The translations under genes and the position numbers were made by a program. A stretch of 64,000 nucleotides of DNA, taken from contig CALCIE010000060.1 in the NCBI GenBank assembly GCA_937907425.1, forward strand, positions 1-64,000. The letters run 5' to 3'. This document shows positions 35,805 through 45,584 of this stretch, one piece after another. This DNA is from ZC4RG42 sp003242425. GTDB taxonomy: Bacteria; Pseudomonadota; Gammaproteobacteria; Burkholderiales; SG8-39. Position 1 is the first letter of the stretch; every line of letters starts with the position of its first letter. The notes under the pieces were generated by a model. The model was not told where the DNA came from. It ran no database searches and worked only from the letters and a program-made list of their open reading frames with translations.

Positions 35805-36737
35805 CTAGGGGATGGGCACGGCGTCGATCAGTCCGACGGCGATGTCGGACTTGGTGCGCGCCACGCCGTTGTGCGCCGGATACAGGCGATGGCCGGCGAT
35901 GCCGGGCAGCACGGCCTGCACGTCTTCCGGCAGTACGCTCGCGCGGCCGTCGAGGTAGGCCCAGGCCCGCGCACAATGCATCAGCGCCAGCGCGGCGCGC
36001 GGACTCAGCCCGTGGACGTAATCGGGCGAGCGGCGGGTGTGCTCGACGATCGCCTGCACGTAATCGACGAGCGCCGGCGCCGCATGCACCTTGCGCACCG
36101 CGCGCTGCAGGTCGAGCAGTTCCTGCGGTTCAAGACAGGGTTCCAGCTCCTCGATCAGCGTGCGGCGTTCGACGCCTTCGAGCAGGGCGCGTTCGGCATC
36201 GTGGTCCGGGTAGCCCAGCTCGATGCGCATCTGGAAGCGGTCGAGCTGCGACTCCGGCAGCGGGAAGGTGCCGATCTGGTGCGAAGGGTTCTGGGTCGCG
36301 ATGACGAAGAAGGGTTCGGGCAGCGCATGCGTCACGCCCTCGATCGTGACCTGGTGCTCTTCCATCGCTTCGAGCAGCGCGCTCTGCGTTTTCGGCGTCG
36401 CGCGGTTCACTTCGTCGGCCAGCACCACCTGCGCGAAGATCGGTCCGGGATGGAAACGGAACGCCTTGCCGTCGCGGTCGTACACCGACACGCCGATGAT
36501 ATCGGCCGGCAGCATGTCGCTGGTGAACTGGATGCGGTGGAACTGCAGGCCGAGCGACTTGGCCAGCGCGTGCGCGAGCGTGGTCTTGCCCACGCCGGGC
36601 AGATCCTCGATCAGCAGGTGGCCGCGCGACAGCAGGCAGGCGAGCGCCAGCTTGATTTGATGCTGCTTGCCGAGGACGACGCGGCCGACCTGGGCAACGA
36701 CATTTTGCAGTGCGTTGGACATCGAACGTGCGGACAT
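35805..36737 (-). CDS. MoxR-family AAA+ ATPase
   Basis: A 310-residue AAA+ protein. Walker A is LIEDLPGVGKTTLAHALAKS, Walker B VVLADEVNRATPKTQSALLE, and sensor 1 FFVIATQNPSHQIGTFPLPE. The lid domain ends with SPRAALALMHCARAWA. It heads the operon moxR-DUF58-tgpA-mltB and presumably remodels its DUF58 and TgpA partners. An internal ATG five codons in could also serve as start; neither has a strong ribosome site. Transcription is divergent from the deacetylase-like gene. Confidence 0.95.
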   Translation of the reverse strand: MSARSMSNALQNVVAQVGRVVLGKQHQIKLALACLLSRGHLLIEDLPGVGKTTLAHALAKSLGLQFHRIQFTSDMLPADIIGVSVYDRDGKAFRFHPGPIFAQVVLADEVNRATPKTQSALLEAMEEHQVTIEGVTHALPEPFFVIATQNPSHQIGTFPLPESQLDRFQMRIELGYPDHDAERALLEGVERRTLIEELEPCLEPQELLDLQRAVRKVHAAPALVDYVQAIVEHTRRSPDYVHGLSPRAALALMHCARAWAYLDGRASVLPEDVQAVLPGIAGHRLYPAHNGVARTKSDIAVGLIDAVPIP

Positions 36738-36817
36738 GTCGATCGGGGAGGCTTTGCTGCGAGTGTAGTCGGAATTCCGCTATGATTCGACGCGTCCGGA
36801 AGTGAGGAGTGAAAAAT

Positions 36818-37744
36818 ATGGCAACGGCATTTGTGCACCATGCCGACTGCGTGAAGCACGACATGGGGCCCTATCATCCGGAGTGCCCGGCCCGCTACAA
36901 GTCGATCGAGGAATCCATGGAGGCGGCCGGCCTGCTCGGCAAGGTCGACATCTACGAGGCGCCGCTCGCCACCGACGAACAGCTCACACGCGCGCATCCG
37001 GCTTCCTACGTCGAACTGATCCGCGAAGCGGCGCCGGAGTCGGGACTGGTGCAGCTCGATCCCGATACCGCCATGAACCCCTACAGCCTCAACGCTGCGC
37101 TGCGGGCGGCGGGTGCCGGGGTGCTGGGCGTGGATCTGGTGATGGAAGGCAAGGCGCAGAACGTGTTCTGCAACGTGCGGCCCTGCGGCCATCACGCCAC
37201 GCGCAACCGTGCCATGGGCTTCTGCATCTTCAACAACATCGTCGTCGCTGCCTATCACGCCACCGACGTGCACAAGCTCGAACGCGTGGCGATCGTGGAC
37301 TTCGACGTGCACCACGGCAACGGCACGGAGGACATCGTCAGCGGCGACGACCGCATTTTCATGTGCGGGACCTTCCAGCATCCCTTCTATCCCTATAGCG
37401 GTACGGACAATCCCGCGCACAACATGTGCAACGTGCCCCTGCCCGCGGGCACCGGCAGCGAAGGCTTCCGCAAAGCGGCGGAGGAAATCTGGCTGCCGAG
37501 ACTGGAAGAGTTCCGGCCGCAGCTGATCCTGATTTCGGCCGGTTTCGACGCTCATGCCGAAGATCCGCTCGCACAGCTGCGCCTCACCGACGACGACTAC
37601 GCCTGGGTGACGCAAAAGCTCAAGGACGTGGCGGCGCGCCACAGCGAAGGCCGCATCGTCTCGGTGCTGGAAGGCGGCTATTCGCTGCAGGCGCTCGGCC
37701 GCAGCGTGGTGCGGCACGTGAAGGTGCTCGCAGGCCTGGAGTGA
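36818..37744 (+). CDS. Class II histone deacetylase-like amidohydrolase
   Basis: A 308-residue zinc hydrolase of the acetoin-utilisation/HDAC family. Active-site motifs: RPCGHHATRNRAMGFCIFNN (tandem His), IVDFDVHHGNGTEDI (zinc Asp and His), ISAGFDAHAEDPLA (second zinc Asp), and VLEGGYSLQAL. Bacterial relatives deacetylate acetylated amines or lysines; the substrate here is unknown. It starts after GAGGAGTG and is monocistronic. Confidence 0.93.
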   Translation: MATAFVHHADCVKHDMGPYHPECPARYKSIEESMEAAGLLGKVDIYEAPLATDEQLTRAHPASYVELIREAAPESGLVQLDPDTAMNPYSLNAALRAAGAGVLGVDLVMEGKAQNVFCNVRPCGHHATRNRAMGFCIFNNIVVAAYHATDVHKLERVAIVDFDVHHGNGTEDIVSGDDRIFMCGTFQHPFYPYSGTDNPAHNMCNVPLPAGTGSEGFRKAAEEIWLPRLEEFRPQLILISAGFDAHAEDPLAQLRLTDDDYAWVTQKLKDVAARHSEGRIVSVLEGGYSLQALGRSVVRHVKVLAGLE

Positions 37745-37760
37745 GCGGCGGGTCGCTGCC

Positions 37761-38840
37761 TCAAGCGGCGACCGACACTGCGGCGCGCCCGTTCACGCGC
37801 GCCGCAAGTTCCGCTGCCGCCTGGCCGAGCGCCGCGGCGTCCAGCGTGCGCAGTTCGAGCACCAGCGCTTCGGCCAGCCGCGTGAAGTTCTGGTGCGTGG
37901 AACGCCGGTAGAGCGGATCGTAGTGCGCGCTCAGCACTTCCGCGACGAAGGCGGGCCAGTCGCCCGCATCCGCGCGCGCAAGCCAGCCGTTCACCTTCTC
38001 GCTGCCGTAGAGCGGACGCAGGTAGTCGAGTTGCCGCCGGAGCGCGGCCGGATCCTCGACGAAGAACGCGTATTCCCCGAGCAGGAAACGCACGCGTTCC
38101 TCCAGCGGCGCGCGCACCTGCACGCATTCGGCGGCGCGGATGCTGCGGATCAGCGGATCGGGCACCTGCAGCACGCCGATCTTCTTGCTTTCCGCTTCCA
38201 CATAGACGGGCCGTTGCGGATCGAACTTGCGCAACGCATCCCATAGCGCGGTCTCGAAAGCCTTTTGCGAGGGCTGCGGCGTCTGCGGCATGCAGCCCAG
38301 CACCGAGCCGCGATGGCGGGCGAACCCCTCCAGATCGAGCACCTGCTCGCCCTGCGCCGCCAGGGCTTCCAGCAGCCGGCTCTTGCCGCTGCCCGTTTCA
38401 CCGCACAGCACCACGTAACGGTAGCGGGGCGCCAGCGTTTCGAGCTGCGCCACCACCATGCGGCGGAATTCCTTGTAGCCGCCTTCCAGTTGCATAGCCT
38501 GCCAGCCCACCTGGCGCAGCACGATGGTCATGGCGCCCGAACGCTGGCCGCCGCGCCAGCAGTAGACCAGCGGCCGCCAGGAGGACGGCCGGTCGTGAAA
38601 CAGATTCGCGATGTGGTCGGCGATGTTGCGCGCCACCATGACGGCGCCGACGCGCCGCGCCGCGAAGGGCGAGACCTGCTTGTAGAGCGTGCCCACCTCG
38701 GCGCGCTGGGCGTCGTCGAGCACCGGCGCATTGATCGCGCCGGGGATGTGATCGTGCGCGTATTCGGAGGGCGAGCGCACGTCGATCACCTCGTCAAAGG
38801 TGTCGAGCTGTGTTACGTTCGCCCGGTTGGAGAACTTCAT
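37761..38840 (-). CDS. selU: tRNA 2-selenouridine synthase
   Basis: A 359-residue SelU/MnmH. The N-terminal rhodanese domain has its catalytic Cys in PLVYCWRGGQRSGAM near residue 92. A P-loop (VVLCGETGSGKSRLLEAL) lies in the second domain. The enzyme converts 2-thiouridine at tRNA wobble position 34 to 2-selenouridine with selenophosphate. It is back-to-back with selD, which makes that selenophosphate, across only 44 bases. Confidence 0.96.
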   Translation of the reverse strand: MKFSNRANVTQLDTFDEVIDVRSPSEYAHDHIPGAINAPVLDDAQRAEVGTLYKQVSPFAARRVGAVMVARNIADHIANLFHDRPSSWRPLVYCWRGGQRSGAMTIVLRQVGWQAMQLEGGYKEFRRMVVAQLETLAPRYRYVVLCGETGSGKSRLLEALAAQGEQVLDLEGFARHRGSVLGCMPQTPQPSQKAFETALWDALRKFDPQRPVYVEAESKKIGVLQVPDPLIRSIRAAECVQVRAPLEERVRFLLGEYAFFVEDPAALRRQLDYLRPLYGSEKVNGWLARADAGDWPAFVAEVLSAHYDPLYRRSTHQNFTRLAEALVLELRTLDAAALGQAAAELAARVNGRAAVSVAA

Positions 38841-38884
38841 GGGGCGGATTCTACCGCCGCCCGATCCCCTTCCGGTCCCTTCCC

Positions 38885-39925
38885 ATGAACGAGGTACGTC
38901 TTACGCAATTCAGCCACGGCGGCGGCTGCGGCTGCAAGATCGCGCCCGCCGTGTTGTCCGAGATCTTGGCCGAAACGCCCGTGCGTGCGCTGGTGCCCGA
39001 TCTGCTGGTCGGCATCGAATCGAGCGACGACGCGGCGGTGTACCGTCTCAATGACCAGCAGGCAATCATCGTCACCACCGATTTCTTCACCCCCATCGTC
39101 GACGACCCCTACGACTTCGGGCGCATCGCCGCCACCAATGCCATTTCGGACGTGTACGCCATGGGCGGGCAGCCGCTGCTCGCGCTGGCCATCGTCGGCA
39201 TGCCGCTCGACCGGCTCCCGGTGGAGGTCATCCGCCGCATCCTCGCCGGGGGGGAATCGGTCTGCGCCGCGGCCGGGATACCGATCGCGGGCGGGCATTC
39301 CATCGACACGCTGGAGCCGATCTACGGCCTGGTCGCGGTGGGCCTCGCGCATCCGGACCGGATCAAGCGCAACGACCGCGCGCGTGCGGGCGATGTGCTG
39401 GTGCTCGGCAAGCCGCTCGGCGTGGGCATCCTTTCCGCCGCGCTCAAGAAAGGGACGCTGTCCGGCGAAGGCTATGCGCAGATGGTCGCGACCACCACGC
39501 GGCTCAACACGCCCGGCCGGCAGCTCGCGGAACTGGAGGGGGTGCATGCCATGACCGACGTCACGGGCTTCGGGCTGGCCGGCCATCTGCTGGAAATCTG
39601 CCGTGGCTCGAAGCTCGCGGCGGAAATCGAGTTCGATGCCGTGCCGCTGCTCGGCGTCGCGCGCGAATGGGCGCAGCAGGGCGTGGCCACCGGCGCCTCC
39701 GGCCGCAACTGGGCGAGTTACGGTGCCCAGGTCGACCTGCCCGCCGGTTTCGAATCCTGGAAACAGGCGCTGCTCACCGATCCGCAGACCAGCGGCGGCC
39801 TGCTGGTGGCCTGCGCGCCCGATACCGCGGACGCGGTGCTCGACGTATTCAAGCGCGAAGGGTTCGACGATGCGCGCGTGATCGGTCAGCTCGCCGCGGG
39901 CGAGCCGCGTCTGTCGGTGCGCTGA
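38885..39925 (+). CDS. selD: Selenide, water dikinase
   Basis: A 346-residue selenophosphate synthetase. The N-terminal active-site loop GGGCGCKIAP carries the reactive Cys and Lys. Further motifs are ESSDDAAVY, DPYDFGRIAATNAISDVYAMG (metal and ATP binding), GGHSID and MTDVTGFGLAGHLLE. The reactive residue is Cys, not selenocysteine. No selA or selB is nearby and the FDH in this window uses Cys, so selenophosphate here probably serves the adjacent selU. The 3' end overlaps the convergent tesA-like gene by 40 bases. Confidence 0.97.
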   Translation: MNEVRLTQFSHGGGCGCKIAPAVLSEILAETPVRALVPDLLVGIESSDDAAVYRLNDQQAIIVTTDFFTPIVDDPYDFGRIAATNAISDVYAMGGQPLLALAIVGMPLDRLPVEVIRRILAGGESVCAAAGIPIAGGHSIDTLEPIYGLVAVGLAHPDRIKRNDRARAGDVLVLGKPLGVGILSAALKKGTLSGEGYAQMVATTTRLNTPGRQLAELEGVHAMTDVTGFGLAGHLLEICRGSKLAAEIEFDAVPLLGVAREWAQQGVATGASGRNWASYGAQVDLPAGFESWKQALLTDPQTSGGLLVACAPDTADAVLDVFKREGFDDARVIGQLAAGEPRLSVR

Positions 39926-40534
39926 GTGCGCCGCTGGAGCAGCGGTTCCAGCGCCTGCCACACCGTGTCGAGGATGATGGGCTGCGCTTCCGCGGTGGGG
40001 TGCAACTGATCGGGCTGGAACAGCGCCTGCTGTGTCGCCATGCCTTCCAACAGGAAGGGCAGATAGGCGGTCTTGTGCCGCTTCGCCAGTTCGGCGAAAG
40101 CCTGTTCGAATTCCTGCGCGTAACGCTGCCCGTAATTGGGCGGCAGCCGCATGCCGGCGACGAGCACCCGCGCGCCCGCTTGTTGCGAGGCTTCGATGAT
40201 ACGGCTCAGGTTGCGCTTCATCTGCGCCACGGGCAGACCGCGCAAGCCGTCGTTGGCCCCGAGCGCAAGAACGACGATGTCGGGCTTCGTGCGGCTGAGA
40301 ACTTCGTCGATGCGCGCCGCGCCGCCGCTCGAGGTCTCGCCGCTGATGCTGGCGTTCACGACGGTATAATCCAGATTCCTTGCCTGCAGCCGCTCCTGGA
40401 GGAGCGCGACCCAGCCTTGTCTCTGGCTGATCCCGTATGCGGCCGACAGGCTGTCGCCATAGACGAGTATGGTGTGCTGCGCGGCGGCGAGGCCGCTCCA
40501 GCACATCAATACGATCCAGAGCAAGCGTTTGAGC

Positions 40535-40536
<2 letters not shown>
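39886..40536 (-). CDS. tesA: TesA-like GDSL lysophospholipase/arylesterase
   Basis: A 216-residue SGNH hydrolase. A signal peptide (LLWIVLMCWSGLAAA) points to the periplasm. Block I is VYGDSLSAAYGI (Ser nucleophile), block III ALGANDGLRG, and block V DQLHPTAEAQ (Asp/His). It hydrolyses thioesters, arylesters or lysophospholipids. It is divergent from the YbbA-like ATPase, its usual genomic partner in proteobacteria, and the two start codons overlap within CATG. Confidence 0.94.
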
Positions 40537-41232
<696 letters not shown>

Positions 41233-41236
<4 letters not shown>

Positions 41237-43722
41237 CGCGGCTCGCATTGCGCATGCTCCTGCGCGACTGGCGCGCCGGCGAGCTGCGCGTGCTGGCGCT
41301 GGCGCTCGTGATCGCGGTGATGAGCGTGACGAGCGTCGGCTTCTTCGCCGACCGCGTGAAGCTCGCGCTCGTGGGCGAAGCGCACCAACTGCTCGGCGCC
41401 GATCTGCTCATCCGCGCCGATCATCCGCTGGACCGGCGTTATACGGACGAGGCTGCGGTGCTCGGCCTGCGCAGCGCCACGGCGCTCACCTTCATCAGCA
41501 TGGCACGCAGCGAGGAGGCGGCGCAGCTCGTGGGCGTGAAGGCGGTCAGCGAGAACTATCCCTTGCGCGGCCGTCTGCGCATCGCGCGTGCACCCAACAC
41601 GCCGGACGAGGAAGTGACGACCATCCCCGCGCCGGGCACGGTTTGGGTCGACGAACGCCTGCTGCCCGCGCTCGACAGGCGCGTGGGCGAGACCATCGAA
41701 CTCGGCGGTGCGAGCCTGCGCATCGATGCGCTGCTCACCATCGAACCCGACCGCGGCGTGAGCTTCTTCAATCTCGCCCCGCGGGTGATGATGAACGCGG
41801 CCGATGTGCCGGCCACGGGCCTCGTCCAGACCGGCAGCCGCGTGACCTATGCGCTCTACGTCGCCGGCGAACGCGATGCTGTCAAGGCCTATGAGAACTG
41901 GGCGAAGGCGCAGCTCGGTCGCGGCGAAAGACTGGAAAGCCTCGACGAGGCGCGTCCGGAAATGCGCCAGTCGCTCGACCGCGCGCAGCAGTTCCTGGGG
42001 CTCACCGCGCTGCTCGCCGTGGTGCTCGCGGCGGTGGCGATCGGGCTTTCGACACAGCGTTACACCGACCGCCATCTCGACGGCTACGCGGTGATGCGCT
42101 GCCTCGGCGCCACACAGCGGCGCCTTATGCATCTGTTCGCCTGGGAGTTTCTCGCATTGGGCCTGATCGCCTGCGCGGTCGGTTGCGTGCTCGGCTATTT
42201 CGCGCAACAGATGCTCGCGGCGTCGCTTGCCGGACTGGTGGGCGGGGGCGGCGATTTGCCCGCGCCGACGCTGCTGCCCGCATTGCAGGGTTATGCGACG
42301 GGGCTCGTGCTCCTGCTCGGTTTCGCGCTGCCGCCGCTGCTGCAGTTGAAGAACGTGCCGGCGTTGCGCGTCCTCCGCCGCGAAGTCGGCGCGCCGCAAC
42401 AGCGCGCGATCATTGCGTACGGCGCGGGTTTCGTCGCGCTCTCGGTGCTGCTCGTCTGGCAGGCGGGCGACGTGAAGCTCGGCCTGTACGTCATCGGCGG
42501 TTTCGCGGCGGCCTTTGCGTTGTTTGCGGCGGCGGGCTACTTCGGCCTGCGCACGCTGGCGGCGCTCGGTGCGCGCGCCCCGCTCGCATGGCGTTACGGC
42601 CTCGCATCGCTGCGCCGGCGGGCCGGATCCAACACCGTCCAGATTCTGTCGCTCTCGCTCGGCCTCACCGCCATTCTGCTGCTCAGTTTCACCCGCAACG
42701 ATCTGCTCGACGCCTGGCGCAACCGCACGCCGGCGGATGCGCCCAACCGCTTCGTCCTCAACATCCAGCCCGATCAGCGCGAGCCGGTGCTCGACTTCTT
42801 CGCCGAGCATCGCCTGCCGGCGCCGAGAATCTATCCCATGGTGCGCGGCCGGCTGATGGCGATCAACGGCGAGCCGGTCAACGCCGAACACTACGCGGAC
42901 GAGCGCAGCCGCCGCCTGGTGGAGCGCGAATTCAACCTGTCCTACATGGAGACATTGCCCGGCCACAACCAAGTGAGTGCGGGACGCTGGTTCGACGAGG
43001 CCGCGTTGCGTGAGGGCGCGCTTTCCGTGGAACGCGGCATTGCGAAGCGGCTCGGCATCAAGGTGGGCGACCGCCTCACCTGGTCGGTGGGAGGCGAGAC
43101 CTTCAGCGCGCCGGTCACCAATCTGCGCAGCCTCGACTGGGATTCCATGCAGGTGAACTTCTTCGTCATCGCCACGCCGGCGCTGCTGGAGCGGTTTCCG
43201 ACCAGCTACATCACCGCTTTCCATCTGCCCGGCGAGCACGGTGCGCTGATGCATCGGTTAGCGCAACGTTTCCCCAATCTCACGGTGGTGGACATGAGCG
43301 CCATCCTGCGCCAGGCGCTTTCCATCATGGAACGCGTGGTGCAGGCGGTGCAGTTCGTGTTCCTGTTCGCGCTCGTCGCCGGGGTGCTGGTGCTCTACGC
43401 GGCGCTGCTCGCCACCCAGGACGAGCGCATCCGCGAAGCGGCGGTGATGCGCGCGCTCGGTGCCACGCGCGTGCAGGTGAGCCAGGCGCAGCGGGCGGAG
43501 TTCGTCGCCCTGGGGCTGCTTGCGGGGCTGCTCGCCGCGGCCGGCGCCAGCGCGATCGGCTACGTGCTGGCGTCGCGCGTATTCGAATTGCCGTACGATT
43601 CCGATGTCTGGATCTGGCTGGCCGGGCCGGCGCTGGGGCTGCTCTGCGTGGGTATCAACACCTGGGCGGGGACGCGTGCGGCGCTTTCCCGTCCGCCCAT
43701 CGTCGCCTTGCGCGAGACTTGA
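41233..43722 (+). CDS. FtsX-like ABC permease (YbbP family)
   Basis: An 829-residue permease. An N-terminal helix (LALALVIAVMSVTSVGFFA) precedes a periplasmic domain of about 210 residues. Three or more helices follow around 255-405, with further helices to about 440. A second periplasmic region is followed by the C-terminal helices (VFLFALVAGVLVLYAALL, then FVALGLLAGLLAAAGASAIG). Motifs AVMRCLGATQRR and AVMRALGATRVQ are the coupling segments for the YbbA-like ATPase. The start overlaps the ATPase stop. Confidence 0.94.
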
Positions 43723-43738
43723 AGAACCTAGAAGGACA

Positions 43739-44146
43739 ATGAACGACACGACCGACACCGACCAGCCCACGACTACGATCTACGAATTGCTCGGCGAGCA
43801 GAAGCTGCGCAGCCTGGTCGACCGCTTCTACCATCTCATGGACACCGTTCCGGAGTACTACGGCATCCGCAAACTGCATCCCGCGGATTTGCGCTCCTCG
43901 AACGAAAAGCTGTACATGTTCCTGTCCGGCTGGCTGGGCGGTCCGCAACTGTATTTCGAGCGCTACGGCCATCCGCGGCTGCGCGCGCGGCATCTGCCCT
44001 ATCCGATCGGCATCGCCGAGCGCGACCAGTGGATGGCCTGCATGGTGCAGGCGATGGAGGAGGAGGGCATCGATGAAGGCTTGCGCGAAGTGCTGCGCTA
44101 CGCGTTCGCCCAGACGGCGGACTGGATGCGCAACCGCGAGGGATGA
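43739..44146 (+). CDS. Group II truncated haemoglobin
   Basis: A 135-residue truncated globin. Family marks are TIYELLGEQKLRSLVDRFYH with Tyr B10, FLSGWLGGPQLYFERYGHP, the proximal His in RLRARHLPYPIG, and Trp G8 in ERDQWMACM, typical of group II. Members bind oxygen or NO and often detoxify nitrogen oxides. It follows the FtsX-like gene by 16 bases and precedes a TAXI protein; no functional link is evident. Confidence 0.93.
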   Translation: MNDTTDTDQPTTTIYELLGEQKLRSLVDRFYHLMDTVPEYYGIRKLHPADLRSSNEKLYMFLSGWLGGPQLYFERYGHPRLRARHLPYPIGIAERDQWMACMVQAMEEEGIDEGLREVLRYAFAQTADWMRNREG

Positions 44147-44178
44147 GCTGAGATCGCGCGTGTGTTGCGGAGGCGGCC

Positions 44179-45522
44179 ATGGCCGCTGACCGCACCTCGG
44201 TCCGCCGGCGGATGCGCGAACGGCTGCGCCATCTGTCGTTGCGCGATTCGCTGACGCTCGGATTGCCGGCGATCGCGCTCGTGGCAGGTGCCTTCTGGCT
44301 CGCGGCGCAGTTCATCCGTCCCGCGCCGCCCGATTACCTGGTCCTGTCCAGCGGTGCGGAGGGCGGCGCCTACCAGATGTACGCGGCGCGCTACAAACCC
44401 ATCCTCGAACGCGACGGCATCGAACTGCGCGAGCTGCCCTCGGCCGGCGCGCTGGAGAATCTGCAACGGCTTTACGATCCCGACAGCGGCGTGGACGTCG
44501 CCTTCGTGCAGGGCGGCCTCGCCGACGGCGTCAACCGCGACGATCTGGTCTCGCTCGGCAGCTTCTATGTCGAGCCGCTGTGGGTGTTCTATCGCGGCAA
44601 GCAGACGCTCGATCGGCTCACCCAGCTCAAGGGCAAGCGCATCGCCATCGGTCCGGAAGGCAGCGGCACGCGCGTGCTGGCGCTGGAGCTCCTGCGTGCG
44701 AACGGCATCGACGAACGCAACGCCAGGCTGCTGCCCCTGAGCGGCATGGAAGCGGTCGCCGCGCTGCGCGAGGGCGGCGTGGACGTGGTGTTCACGGTCG
44801 GACCGGCGCAGTCCTCGACCGTGTGGGCGGCCCTCTACACCCCGGGCGTACGCATCATGGATTTCGCGCAGGCCGAAGCCTACGTGCGGCGTTTCCCCTA
44901 CCTCTCCGCCGTGACGCTGCCGCGCGGCGGCGTGGATCTGGAACGCGACGTGCCGCCCCACGACGTGCGGCTGGTGGCGACCATGGCGACGCTGGTCGCG
45001 CGCGAATCCACCCATCCGGCGCTGATCAGCCTGCTTTTGCAGGCGGCGAGCGAGGTGCACGGCCAGCCGGGGCTGTTCCAGCGGCCGGGCGAGTTCCCGA
45101 ACGCGCAGCAGGTCGACTTCCCGCTTTCGCCGGAAGCGGATCGTTACTACAAATCCGGGCCGAGCTTTCTGCGGCGCTATCTGCCCTTCTGGGCGGCCGT
45201 GCTCGTCGAGCGGCTGATCGTGCTGCTCATTCCGGTGATCGCGGTGCTGTTCCCGCTCATGCGCGTGCTGCCGGTGATCTACGCCTGGCGCGTGCGCGCG
45301 CGGATCTACAAGTGGTACGGTGAACTGAAATTCCTCGAAGCGGAGATCGAGGAGAACCCGGCCGGCGCCTCGCGCGAGGACTGGCTGGCGCGGCTCGACG
45401 ATCTGGAGGAGCGGGTGCACAACATTCCCACGCCGCTCATGTACACCAACCAGCTCTACATCCTGCGCGAGCACATCGGCCTGGTGCGCAACCGCGTGCT
45501 GCGCATCGGCGCGCCGTCCTGA
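44179..45522 (+). CDS. TAXI-family solute-binding protein with two membrane anchors
   Basis: A 447-residue protein. An N-terminal helix at about 28-48 (LGLPAIALVAGAFWLAAQFI) leads into a TAXI binding fold: VLSSGAEGGAYQMYAARYKP, AFVQGGLADG, IAIGPEGSGTRVLALELL, VDVVFTVG. A second strong helix lies at about 342-372 (LIVLLIPVIAVLFPLMRVL), followed by a 75-residue charged cytoplasmic tail. Ordinary TAXI proteins are free periplasmic receptors for TRAP transporters, but no DctQM permease genes lie near. The domain may instead act as a sensor, which is inference. Confidence 0.88.
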   Translation: MAADRTSVRRRMRERLRHLSLRDSLTLGLPAIALVAGAFWLAAQFIRPAPPDYLVLSSGAEGGAYQMYAARYKPILERDGIELRELPSAGALENLQRLYDPDSGVDVAFVQGGLADGVNRDDLVSLGSFYVEPLWVFYRGKQTLDRLTQLKGKRIAIGPEGSGTRVLALELLRANGIDERNARLLPLSGMEAVAALREGGVDVVFTVGPAQSSTVWAALYTPGVRIMDFAQAEAYVRRFPYLSAVTLPRGGVDLERDVPPHDVRLVATMATLVARESTHPALISLLLQAASEVHGQPGLFQRPGEFPNAQQVDFPLSPEADRYYKSGPSFLRRYLPFWAAVLVERLIVLLIPVIAVLFPLMRVLPVIYAWRVRARIYKWYGELKFLEAEIEENPAGASREDWLARLDDLEERVHNIPTPLMYTNQLYILREHIGLVRNRVLRIGAPS

Positions 45523-45584
45523 ACCGGCTCACCGGCTGAGCCAGGGGCGCGGCTATACTGCCGCCAGCCTGTAGGAGATGCACC

